From Flavobacterium sp. (lineage in GTDB: Bacteria; Bacteroidota; Bacteroidia; Flavobacteriales; Flavobacteriaceae): 64,000 nucleotides of DNA. The translations under genes and the position numbers were made by a program. How positions within the stretch are numbered: position 1 is the first letter of the stretch; each line of letters starts with the position of its first letter. The stretch is from contig NZ_JAQSDH010000035.1 of NCBI RefSeq assembly GCF_029945805.1, positions 124,001-188,000 on the forward strand, given 5' to 3'. Below, piece after piece: positions 9,843 through 18,028 of the stretch. The notes below the pieces were generated by a model. That model searched no databases. It saw only the letters and a program-made list of their open reading frames with translations, and was not told where the DNA came from.

Positions 9843-10417
9843 TGAAAAATATATTTCTATCAGCAAGTATACCTTTACCAGAAAGGCATCCTAAATATTA
9901 TGATACAGCAGATATTATTGCAATTAGAGAAGCTGTAATTTCATTAGTAACAGTTGTATTGCCACATCATAGAATTATTTGGGGTGGTCATCCTTCAATA
10001 ACGCCATTGATTTACTATGTAATGCAAAAAATGAATTTAACCATTCAAGAGCATGTAAAATTATACCAATCAGATTTTTTCAAAGATAAATTTCCGGAGG
10101 ACAATAATAAATTTCAGAACATAATATTTACTGAAAATATGGGAGAATTACCTTCAAGTATTCAAAGAATGAGGGAAAGAATGTTTTCCGAAAATGAATT
10201 TGCAGCTGGAATATTTATTGGTGGAATGGATGGTATTGAAGTTGAATATAATATGTTTAGGGAATATCATCCTAATGCAATTTTATTGCCAATTGCTAGT
10301 ACGGGAGCTGCAACTAAAATTGTTTATGAAAATTTAAAAGAACCTAAAAATGAAAGATTGCTAAAGGATTACGGATATATGAGTTTATTTCAAAAATTAT
10401 TAATTGATAAAATATAA
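9842..10417 (+). CDS. Stand-alone SLOG-like (Rossmann, nucleotide-sensing) protein
   Basis: This 191-residue single-domain protein has the marks of the SLOG superfamily: an N-terminal beta-strand (NIFLSAS), a glycine-rich turn after a strand (WGGH at 47-50), and a second conserved segment, IFIGGMDGIEVE (124-135), followed by a strand and STGAA (153-157). SLOG domains bind nucleotide-derived ligands; the SLOG domain of ThsA senses the cyclic ADP-ribose isomer made by ThsB in Thoeris. Here the domain is alone, with no SIR2 or membrane effector fused to it. It sits between two TIR genes in a tight operon: a one-base overlap before and three bases after. The family call comes from motifs; the ligand-sensor role is inference. 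Confidence 0.7.
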   Translation: MKNIFLSASIPLPERHPKYYDTADIIAIREAVISLVTVVLPHHRIIWGGHPSITPLIYYVMQKMNLTIQEHVKLYQSDFFKDKFPEDNNKFQNIIFTENMGELPSSIQRMRERMFSENEFAAGIFIGGMDGIEVEYNMFREYHPNAILLPIASTGAATKIVYENLKEPKNERLLKDYGYMSLFQKLLIDKI

Positions 10418-10420
10418 AAG

Positions 10421-11125
10421 ATGGCAAAAAAATATTTTGTTTCTTATAAATACAAGGATGATAAAGTACAAAAATTAAAAGACTTTTTCTACGAAGAAGT
10501 AAACGTTACTATGCAGTTCATCTACAGAAATACCAGAGTTCGAGATTATGTAGATTTATTGCAAAATAAAATTGGAAGTGATCATATTAATCTTGGTGAA
10601 AGAGACGGTGAAAGTTTAGAAGATTTCTTAGACCACGAAATTGAATCCGAATTAAAGAGAAGAATTCGACAGTGTAGCGTAACAATTGTTATGATTTCAA
10701 AAGGAATGAAATTAACTACTAAAACTCAAAAGGAACAATGGATTCCTTGGGAAATCTCATACTCTTTGCGAACTGTTCCAACTGGAGGAAATACAAAACA
10801 AATGAATGCTGTTTTGGGTGTTGTTTTACCTGACGAAACTGGAACTTATGATTGGTATTATTCTTCTAATCCAAACTGTAATAGTGTAACTCACCATACC
10901 AATTTACTATTTAAAATCCTAAGCACTAATATGTTCAACTTATGGGAGAAAAAAACTCGTGAATGTAATGGTTCAATAATTACGATATCTGATGAGCCTT
11001 CATTCATAAAAACTGTAAAATGGAGTGATTTTATGTTTAATGATAATTACAATTTTTACATTGATGAAGCTATCAAAATTAAAGATAACATGGCATTATA
11101 TGATTATAAAATTAATTTAGAGTAA
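10421..11125 (+). CDS. ThsB-like TIR-like (DUF1863-type) protein
   Basis: This 234-residue protein begins MAKKYFVSYKYKD, like the first strand of TIR-like DUF1863/ThsB proteins. A region rich in polar helices (residues 55-82) leads to the strand VTIVMIS and then W107-x-x-W110-E111, where E111 fits the family's catalytic glutamate. ThsB of Thoeris makes a cyclic ADP-ribose isomer after phage sensing. The gene is three bases after the SLOG gene and four bases before the DUF262 gene. By analogy it would be the sensor and synthase, the SLOG protein the receptor and the first TIR protein the effector; that division is inference. The protein's C-terminal 90 residues have no motif I recognise. Confidence 0.68.
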   Translation: MAKKYFVSYKYKDDKVQKLKDFFYEEVNVTMQFIYRNTRVRDYVDLLQNKIGSDHINLGERDGESLEDFLDHEIESELKRRIRQCSVTIVMISKGMKLTTKTQKEQWIPWEISYSLRTVPTGGNTKQMNAVLGVVLPDETGTYDWYYSSNPNCNSVTHHTNLLFKILSTNMFNLWEKKTRECNGSIITISDEPSFIKTVKWSDFMFNDNYNFYIDEAIKIKDNMALYDYKINLE

Positions 11126-11129
11126 AAAA

Positions 11130-12920
11130 ATGGCAAAATATAGCGTACATCAACAGCCCGTAGAAACTTTATTGAGTTGGATAAAATCTGGCGATATTGC
11201 CATACCTGAAATTCAGCGCCCGTTTGTTTGGAATGGTGCCAAAGTAAGAGATTTAATAGATTCTTTATATCAGGGATATCCTGTGGGGTATATCATTACT
11301 TGGCGTAATCCTGATGTAAAATTAAAAAACGGAGAACTATCGGCTGGAAAAAAAGTATTAATCGATGGGCAACAACGTATCACTGCCTTAACGGCTGCCA
11401 TTGTTGGGCAAAGGGTTTTAGATAAAAATTATAAAGAAATCAACATCCGAATTGCTTTCAACCCGTTGGAAGAAAAATTTGATGTACTCAATAAAGCTTA
11501 TGAAAAAAGCCCGGAATGGATAGACAATATTAACCCTATTGTAAATGATGAGATTTCTATATCTAAAGCTATTCGGAAGTATTGCAAGGACAATCCTGAT
11601 GCCAATGAAGATTTGGTAGAGGAACGCATAGAAAACCTAAAACGCATTAAGACCAAGCAAGTTGGAATTATTGAGTTAGATGCTAGTTTAGATATTGATA
11701 CCGTTACCGAAATTTTTATTCGTATCAATCAAAAAGGAGTGGTTTTGAGTAATGCCGATTTTGTAATGTCTAAAATTGCTTCCGATGAAAATCATGGCGG
11801 TAATAAAATGCGTAAAATGATTGATTATTTCTGTCGTTTAATTGTAGACAAAGGATTTATAAAACACATTCAAGACAATGATACTGCTTTTACTCAAACG
11901 GATTATTATAAAGCCATTAAATGGATGGCGACTGGAAGCGATGATTTGTATGTTCCAGATTATATCGACATGCTTCGGGTTGCTTTTACATTTAAATTTA
12001 GCAGAGGTAAGTTTAGTGATTTAGTAGCACTATTATCCGGGCGAAATTTTGAAACTAGAAGTTATGAAGATGTTATTGCTGAAGCGAGTTATGCTAAATT
12101 ATCAGAAGGATTGGAGGCGTTTGTCAATCAAACCAACTATCAACGTTTTTTAATGATTATTAAATCGACAGGTTTGATAAGTAAGAAATTGATTTCCTCT
12201 CAAAACAGTCTTAATTTTGCTTATGCCTTGTATTTAAAATTACGAGAAGATGGCATGGGAGAATCTGAAGTACAAGGATTTGTTAAGCGTTGGATGGTTA
12301 TGAGTATGTTTATCGGTCGCTATTCGGGTTCTGCTGAATCGCGAATTGATGAGGATGTTAAGCAAATCAATGAAAAAGGAATCCAATTGTATTTGAAACA
12401 AATGGAGCAAGCAAATTTAGGAGAAGGATTTTGGGATTTTGGAATCATAAATGATTTAGAAACTTCAAGTGTAAACAACAATGCTTATAATTTATATTTG
12501 GCAGCACAAATAAATGCTAGTGCTAATGCATTTTTATCTAAAAGCATGAAAATTAGTAGTCTTATTGAGCAACGAGGCGATGTGCATCATATCTTTCCTA
12601 AGAAGTATTTAATGAATAACGGCTATCCGCAAAAGGCCTATAATCAAGTTGCTAATTTTGTTTATACTGAACAAGCCACCAATATAAAAGTGGGAATGTT
12701 AACACCAGAGGCATACCTAAATAAGGTAAAAACTCAAATAGATGCAGGTACTAATGAAATAAGTACATTAGATAGTTTAAATGGGTTAAATGATAACTTA
12801 GTTGTAAACGATATTCCTGAAATTATTGAAACTGCAAGCCATTTAGAATACGAGACATTTTTAGAAAACCGTAGAAGATTAATGTCGACTAAGTTGAAGA
12901 GATATTACGAGGGATTATAA
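11130..12920 (+). CDS. DUF262/HNH (GmrSD-like) nuclease
   Basis: This 596-residue protein has an N-terminal DUF262 domain related to the ParB/Srx fold, with IPEIQRPFVW near residues 24-33 and an IDGQQR motif near residue 78. The segment IRINQKGVVLSNAD in the middle is also typical. A C-terminal HNH-type site (V-H486-H487-IFPKKYL) follows. GmrSD-type enzymes are modification-dependent restriction enzymes that use NTP hydrolysis by the DUF262 half. Here both halves are in one chain, as in many BrxU/GmrSD-like proteins. It starts four bases after the ThsB-like gene and is followed by a 197-base gap with a large palindrome, so it probably ends the first transcript. Its substrate is unknown; its codon use resembles hsdM more than the TIR genes. 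Confidence 0.82.
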   Translation: MAKYSVHQQPVETLLSWIKSGDIAIPEIQRPFVWNGAKVRDLIDSLYQGYPVGYIITWRNPDVKLKNGELSAGKKVLIDGQQRITALTAAIVGQRVLDKNYKEINIRIAFNPLEEKFDVLNKAYEKSPEWIDNINPIVNDEISISKAIRKYCKDNPDANEDLVEERIENLKRIKTKQVGIIELDASLDIDTVTEIFIRINQKGVVLSNADFVMSKIASDENHGGNKMRKMIDYFCRLIVDKGFIKHIQDNDTAFTQTDYYKAIKWMATGSDDLYVPDYIDMLRVAFTFKFSRGKFSDLVALLSGRNFETRSYEDVIAEASYAKLSEGLEAFVNQTNYQRFLMIIKSTGLISKKLISSQNSLNFAYALYLKLREDGMGESEVQGFVKRWMVMSMFIGRYSGSAESRIDEDVKQINEKGIQLYLKQMEQANLGEGFWDFGIINDLETSSVNNNAYNLYLAAQINASANAFLSKSMKISSLIEQRGDVHHIFPKKYLMNNGYPQKAYNQVANFVYTEQATNIKVGMLTPEAYLNKVKTQIDAGTNEISTLDSLNGLNDNLVVNDIPEIIETASHLEYETFLENRRRLMSTKLKRYYEGL

Positions 12921-12975
12921 TTAAAATATTAAGTTTTTGACCTCTAAAGTTTTTGAACAAAAAGGTTTAAAAGGA

Positions 12976-13017
12976 TGAAGTTACTTAACTTTGATAAATC
13001 AAAGTTAAGTAACTTCA
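12976..13017. repeat. Perfect long palindrome with 19-base arms
   Basis: The arms TGAAGTTACTTAACTTTGA (12976-12994) and its reverse complement (12999-13017) are separated by TAAA, whose outer T and A also pair, leaving a two-base centre. No T-run follows on the plus strand, so it is not a standard intrinsic terminator, although an RNA hairpin this strong could stop 3'-to-5' decay. It lies between the DUF262 stop and the toxin-antitoxin promoter. Confidence 0.8.
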
Positions 13018-13057
13018 CTGTAATAAACTAAATAAATTTTAATTTCACTTTTAAAAA

Positions 13058-13101
13058 TGTCCAGTTTTTTATTAAATAAACTGGACAAAATAATATATTT
13101 G
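13058..13101 (+). promoter_or_regulatory. Promoter and inverted-repeat operator of the AbiE-like pair
   Basis: A perfect inverted repeat, TGTCCAGTTT-N10-AAACTGGACA (13058-13087), covers the expected -33 region of a promoter whose -7 box is TATATTTG at 13094-13101, a match to TAnnTTTG. The start codon is at 13118. AbiEi antitoxins are known to repress their own promoters through inverted repeats, so negative autoregulation is the simplest reading. This gives abiEi, abiEii and hsdR a promoter of their own inside the restriction locus. Confidence 0.6.
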
Positions 13102-13117
13102 CAGTAAATTTTATCGT

Positions 13118-13843
13118 ATGAAAACTACTGATTATATTGCGGTTACTATAGATAGACTTCCTAAAGGATATGTTTTCACCTATGCTGACTTTACTACAGA
13201 GGTGAATAAGAAAGAAGCAGTCATTAAAGCCTTGAACCGAATGGTGGTTTCGGGTAAGATTTCTAAACTTGCTAAAGGAAAATATTATAAACCTGAACAA
13301 ACTGTTTTTGGCAACTTGGAACCTAATCAATATCAAGTTGTAAAAGACCTGCTAGAAGTTGATGGTAAGATAATAGGTTATCTTACCGGTTATAGTATTT
13401 ATAATCAATTAGGACTTACTACTCAAGTGAGTAATACTATTCAGATTGCTAAAAATGAAATTCGTCCGGCACTAAAACGAGAACTCTATACTATTAAGTT
13501 TATCAAACAAAAGAATATAATCACCAAAGAGAATATAGCGTTGTTACAACTATTAGATGCTATTCGTTATGTCAAGAAAATACCCGATAGCAGTATAGCT
13601 TCGTGTTGCCTACGGTTTGTATCGATATTGAAAACATTATCGGAAAAAGACCTTTCGACTATAGTGCGGTTGTCGCAAAAATATCCGCCCGCTACACGAG
13701 CACTTTTGGGTGCATTACTTGAAGAAATGGGCGTTATGCAATTCCAGGAACTATTACAAAAAAACTTAAATCCAATTACAAAATATAAACTATCGGGAGT
13801 CCAATTGGTTTTAAAAGCTGCCGAAAAATGGAGTTTACTATGA
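13118..13843 (+). CDS. AbiEi-like antitoxin / DUF6088 family protein
   Basis: The 241-residue protein starts with a winged-helix-like region (residues 1-50: a DFTTE turn, AVIKALNRMV recognition helix, GKYYKP wing), followed by a helical domain containing GYLTGYSIYNQLGLTTQ, typical of DUF6088 and AbiEi-type antitoxins. The partner toxin overlaps its stop codon as ATGA. Such antitoxins repress the operon through the N-terminal domain and neutralise the nucleotidyltransferase toxin. A matching inverted repeat lies in the promoter upstream. The call is firm as the first half of an AbiE-like pair; the exact subfamily is less certain. Confidence 0.8.
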   Translation: MKTTDYIAVTIDRLPKGYVFTYADFTTEVNKKEAVIKALNRMVVSGKISKLAKGKYYKPEQTVFGNLEPNQYQVVKDLLEVDGKIIGYLTGYSIYNQLGLTTQVSNTIQIAKNEIRPALKRELYTIKFIKQKNIITKENIALLQLLDAIRYVKKIPDSSIASCCLRFVSILKTLSEKDLSTIVRLSQKYPPATRALLGALLEEMGVMQFQELLQKNLNPITKYKLSGVQLVLKAAEKWSLL

Positions 13844-14838
13844 AGTTACACGAAAATACAACACTATTTAGACAATCTATTGACTTTACAGCTCAACAGA
13901 TGAAGATATTGCCTATTTATGTAGAAAAAGATTACTGGGTTACTTATGCACTTCATCTTATTTTTCATGATCCAATTGGAGCAGAAACTATATTTAAAGG
14001 AGGAACAGCATTGTCAAAATGTTTTGGTTTAATTGAACGGTTTTCTGAGGATATTGATTTGGTTGTTTTGAAAAGAGAGGGAGAAGGCGGAAATCAACTG
14101 AAAAACAAGTTGAAGAAAATCACCAATCTTGTTGGTACAAAATTGACGGAAGTTGATGAACCTGGAATTACACATAAAGTTGGTATGCTTCGTAAAATAG
14201 CCTATAGCTATCCCAAAAACTTTACGGGAAAATATGGACAAGTAAGAGAGAATATTATTGTAGAAGCCACATGGCTGGGACGATATGAACCTTTTCATAA
14301 AAACATTATTTCTTCCTATGTGTCTACAATGATGGAATCTACAGGTCAACACCTTCTTGCTGAAGAATATGGATTGTTGCCTTTTGAAGTTCAGGTATTA
14401 CATGTAAACAGGACTATTTGTGAAAAAATAATGAGTTTGGTTCGATTTTCTTATGGTGAAAATCCAATAGTTGACCTACAGAACAAAATTCGCCATACCT
14501 ATGATCTTCATCAGCTGTTGACAGTTCCTGCTATTCTAGAATTTTTTGAAAGCCCAGCTTTTGAAGAGATGCTACTAATTGTAGCAGAAGATGATGTTGA
14601 AAGTTTCAAAAACAATAATGAGTGGTTAAACTATCATCCCAAAGATGCTATAATATTCAGTGAAACTGCAGCAACATGGAAGTCATTAGAAACAACTTAT
14701 ACCAATGAATTTGGGAATCTTGTTTATGGCAAATTACCGACAAGTGAAGAAGTATTGAACTCGCTTATAAAAATTAGAGACCGAATAAAAGGTATATCAT
14801 GGAATATTGTAATCCCTAAAAAGGAAGAAACAAAATGA
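13840..14838 (+). CDS. AbiEii/AbiGii-family nucleotidyltransferase toxin
   Basis: The 332-residue protein has the nucleotidyltransferase signature GG-TALSK at residues 54-60 and S69-E-D71-I-D73 as the two catalytic acids, exactly as in AbiEii toxins. AbiEii enzymes add nucleotides to RNA acceptors and halt growth unless checked by AbiEi; MenT-type relatives modify tRNA acceptor ends. The start at 13840 is chosen over 13828 because it makes the usual ATGA overlap with the antitoxin stop. The 3' end again overlaps the next ATG (hsdR) as ATGA, so toxin and restriction subunit are translated in series. That arrangement is unusual and is listed as a finding. Confidence 0.85.
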   Translation: MKLHENTTLFRQSIDFTAQQMKILPIYVEKDYWVTYALHLIFHDPIGAETIFKGGTALSKCFGLIERFSEDIDLVVLKREGEGGNQLKNKLKKITNLVGTKLTEVDEPGITHKVGMLRKIAYSYPKNFTGKYGQVRENIIVEATWLGRYEPFHKNIISSYVSTMMESTGQHLLAEEYGLLPFEVQVLHVNRTICEKIMSLVRFSYGENPIVDLQNKIRHTYDLHQLLTVPAILEFFESPAFEEMLLIVAEDDVESFKNNNEWLNYHPKDAIIFSETAATWKSLETTYTNEFGNLVYGKLPTSEEVLNSLIKIRDRIKGISWNIVIPKKEETK

Positions 14839-17702
14839 AATTTACAGAAGCACAATTAGAACAAGCCTTTATTAGTTTGCTCCAAGAAGAGGAAATGACT
14901 CATCTTTTGGGTGGCAACATTCGTAAAGCTGAGTTTCAAGGCGTATCGGAACCACCGACTACTTACGGTCATATTGCCAGTGAAAAGGTTTTAATTACCG
15001 ATGATTTGAAGCAGTATTTGCGCCAGCAGTATGCCTCTGAAAATATCACCGAAAATGAGATAGATTCTATACTTAGGGATTTGGAACGACTGCCTTCTTC
15101 TGACTTGTATGAGAGCAACAAAACCATAATGAAGATGGTTAGTGATGGCTTTTTACTAAAGCGAGAAGACCGCAACCAAAAGGATATTTATATTCAGCTG
15201 ATTGATTATACCTTAGCAGACAATAACACCTATAAAATAGTCAACCAATTGGCTATTAAAGGGTATGAAATGCGCATACCTGATTTGATTTTATATATCA
15301 ACGGACTGCCTTTGGTGGTGTTTGAATTTAAAACTGCTATTCAGGAAAATACAACCATACACGATGCTTATGTGCAATTGACTACACGGTACAAGAGAGA
15401 TATTCCGGAATTGTTTAAGTACAATGCCTTTTGTGTGATTAGTGATGGCGTGAATACGAAAGCTGGTTCTTTCTTTGCGCCGTATGAGTTTTTTTATGCC
15501 TGGAGAAAGATTGAAGGCATGGTTACCGAAGTTGACGGTATTGATGCGATGTTCACTTTAATTCAAGGGATGTTCAATCGCAACCGCTTGCGCGATATTA
15601 TTCATAATTTCATTTACTTACCCGATAGCTCTAAGAAAAACGAAAAGATTGTTTGTCGTTATCCTCAATATTATGCTGCAAACAAATTGTTTCAAAATAT
15701 AAAATTGCACCAGCGACCTGATGGCGATGGTAAAGGCGGTACTTATTTTGGAACCACAGGTTGCGGAAAAAGTTATACGATGTTGTACTTGAGTCGGTTG
15801 TTGATGAAGAGTACTTATTTTGGCAGTCCAACGATTATTCTAATTACAGACAGAACCGATTTGGACGACCAGCTTTCGGGTCAATTTACCAATGCTAAGG
15901 GATTTGTAGGTGATGAAACGATTATTAGTGTTGAAAGTAGAAGTCATTTGCGCGAATTGCTTCAAGGCAGAAATAGCGGTGGTGTGTTTTTGACCACCAT
16001 TCACAAATTTACAGAAGACACCAAACTATTAACCGATAGAACCAATGTGATTTGCATTTCGGATGAGGCGCACCGTAGCCAAACCAATTTAGATCAAAAA
16101 GTAAAAGTTACTGAAAAAGGAGTTACTAAAACGTATGGTTTTGCCAAGTATTTACATGACTCATTACCTAACGCTTCTTATGTTGGTTTTACAGGAACAC
16201 CTATTGATGCAACTATCGATGTGTTTGGCGATATCGTTGATGCTTACACCATGACAGAATCTGTAAAAGACGAAATCACTGTTCGTATCGTATATGAAGG
16301 TCGTGCCGCTAAAGTATTATTGAATAATAGTAAGTTGCAAGAAATAGAGGCGTACTACAACCAATGTGCTGAGGAAGGCAGTAATGAGCATCAGATAGAA
16401 GAGAGTAAAAAAGCGATGGCACAAATGAACGCCATTATTGGAGACCCAAAACGATTGAAAGATTTGGCTGCTGATTTTGTACGTCATTATGAAAATAGAA
16501 TTGCTGAAGGTGCGACGGTAAAAGGTAAAGCAATGTTTGTATGTAGTAGTCGACCGATTGCTTATGAGTTGTATAAAAATGTATTGGAGTTACGTCCTGA
16601 ATGGGGTAAAGAAAAAATATGTGCTGAAGGAGTTGTATTGACTGAAAAAGAGAAAAAGGAAATCAAACCCATGGAACAAATTAAAATGGTAATGACCCGA
16701 GGGAAAGATGACCCAGAGGATCTTTATTATTTGCTTGGAACCAAGGATGACCGAAAAGAATTGGACCGCCAATTTAAAAATGAGAAATCGAATTTCAAAA
16801 TTGCCATTGTTGTAGATATGTGGCTTACCGGTTTTGATGTGCCATTCTTAGACACGATGTATATTGACAAACCTATACAACGACATAATTTAATTCAGAC
16901 TATTTCGCGCGTAAATAGAAAATATGAAGGAAAAGATAAAGGTTTGGTTGTGGATTACATCGGTATCAAAAAACAAATGAATTTGGCATTAGCCCATTAC
17001 AACAAAACGGATACTGATAACTTTGAAGATATTGAGCAATCTATTATTGTGGTAAAAGACCAGTTGGATTTGTTGCATAAGTTGTTTCATAAATTTGATA
17101 CTAGTGCTTACTTCAAAGGAACACCATTGGAGCAGTTGCATGCTTTGAATAAAGGAGCCGAATATGCACAAATTACACAAGACATTGAAAAACGTTTTAT
17201 GTATATCGTAAAGCGATTAAAAACCGCCTACGATATTTGTTCCGGAAGTGATGCCTTTAAGCCACATGACCGCGATGAAATTCATTTCTTTTTGGCTGTA
17301 CGTTCCATTGTATTTAAACTTACTAAAGGCGTTGCACCTGATACCGCTCAAATGAATAATCGTGTCAAACAAATGATACAGGAAGCTATTGAAAGCGAAG
17401 GTGTGGAAGAGATTTTTAAATTGGGTGAAGAAGGTGCTACTGAAGTTGATATTTTCTCGGATGATTATTTGGCTAAATTGGACAAAATCAAATTGCCTAA
17501 TACTAAAATTAAGCTGCTTCAAAAGTTATTGGCTAAAGCCATTGAAGATATTAAGAAAATCAATAAAATAACTGGTGTTGATTTCTCTAAACGATTGCAA
17601 TTAATTGTTGACAAATATAATGAACGCAAAGAAGGTGACGTGCTGAGAAGTGAAGTATTGGAAGAGTTTACCGATGAGATTATTGATTTGAATTTTCTCT
17701 AA
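14835..17702 (+). CDS. hsdR: Type I restriction endonuclease subunit HsdR (C-terminus frameshifted)
   Basis: The 955-residue open frame contains the N-terminal PD-(D/E)xK nuclease (PDLILY, then V-F-E164-F-K166), a Walker A motif GTTGCGKS (306-313), a DEAH box (D410-EAH) and the later helicase motifs, including a QTISRVNR motif VI. It is the ATP-driven translocase and nuclease of the type I complex. The frame ends after DLNFL in a TAA, but the usual C-terminal helical domain (DUF3387-like) continues in another frame at 17703-18022. Moving from the first frame to the second needs one extra base, as if a run of five T's near 17693-17696 had become four. Without the tail the protein may fail to join HsdM/HsdS. 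Confidence 0.9.
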   Translation: MKFTEAQLEQAFISLLQEEEMTHLLGGNIRKAEFQGVSEPPTTYGHIASEKVLITDDLKQYLRQQYASENITENEIDSILRDLERLPSSDLYESNKTIMKMVSDGFLLKREDRNQKDIYIQLIDYTLADNNTYKIVNQLAIKGYEMRIPDLILYINGLPLVVFEFKTAIQENTTIHDAYVQLTTRYKRDIPELFKYNAFCVISDGVNTKAGSFFAPYEFFYAWRKIEGMVTEVDGIDAMFTLIQGMFNRNRLRDIIHNFIYLPDSSKKNEKIVCRYPQYYAANKLFQNIKLHQRPDGDGKGGTYFGTTGCGKSYTMLYLSRLLMKSTYFGSPTIILITDRTDLDDQLSGQFTNAKGFVGDETIISVESRSHLRELLQGRNSGGVFLTTIHKFTEDTKLLTDRTNVICISDEAHRSQTNLDQKVKVTEKGVTKTYGFAKYLHDSLPNASYVGFTGTPIDATIDVFGDIVDAYTMTESVKDEITVRIVYEGRAAKVLLNNSKLQEIEAYYNQCAEEGSNEHQIEESKKAMAQMNAIIGDPKRLKDLAADFVRHYENRIAEGATVKGKAMFVCSSRPIAYELYKNVLELRPEWGKEKICAEGVVLTEKEKKEIKPMEQIKMVMTRGKDDPEDLYYLLGTKDDRKELDRQFKNEKSNFKIAIVVDMWLTGFDVPFLDTMYIDKPIQRHNLIQTISRVNRKYEGKDKGLVVDYIGIKKQMNLALAHYNKTDTDNFEDIEQSIIVVKDQLDLLHKLFHKFDTSAYFKGTPLEQLHALNKGAEYAQITQDIEKRFMYIVKRLKTAYDICSGSDAFKPHDRDEIHFFLAVRSIVFKLTKGVAPDTAQMNNRVKQMIQEAIESEGVEEIFKLGEEGATEVDIFSDDYLAKLDKIKLPNTKIKLLQKLLAKAIEDIKKINKITGVDFSKRLQLIVDKYNERKEGDVLRSEVLEEFTDEIIDLNFL

Positions 17703-18022
17703 AAAAGGAAAAAGATTCTTTTAAAGATTTAGGGATTGATATAGAAGAAAAAGCATTTTATGATATTTTAAAAGCTTTAGCCATCAAATATGATTTTGTT
17801 TATCCAGAAGATAAGCTTATTGGGCTGGCTAAAAAGGTTAAAGAAGTTGTTGATGACAAAGCCAAATATACTGACTGGAGTAAACGTGATGATATTAAAG
17901 CCGAATTGAAAGTAGGTTTGATTATTTTATTGGCAGATAATGATTATCCTCCTGTGGATAGAGATGAGGTTTATAAAGAGATTTTTGAACAAGCTGAGAA
18001 TTTTAAAAAATATCAAAAATAA
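17703..18022 (+). pseudogene. hsdR: 3' remainder of hsdR in the -1 frame
   Basis: Directly after the hsdR stop, the -1 frame reads about 106 residues (KKEKDSFKDLGIDIEEKAF..., ending EQAENFKKYQK) without its own start codon. The content matches the helical C-terminal domain of HsdR: KALAIKYDF, KVKEVVDDKAKYTDWSKRDD and a G-Y/D-YPPVDRDE-like segment. The stop is six bases before the next gene. It is the separated C-terminus, caused by a one-base loss, a sequencing error, or a -1 ribosomal slip on T-TTT just before the stop. It is not an independent gene. Confidence 0.82.
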
Positions 18023-18028
18023 GTAATC

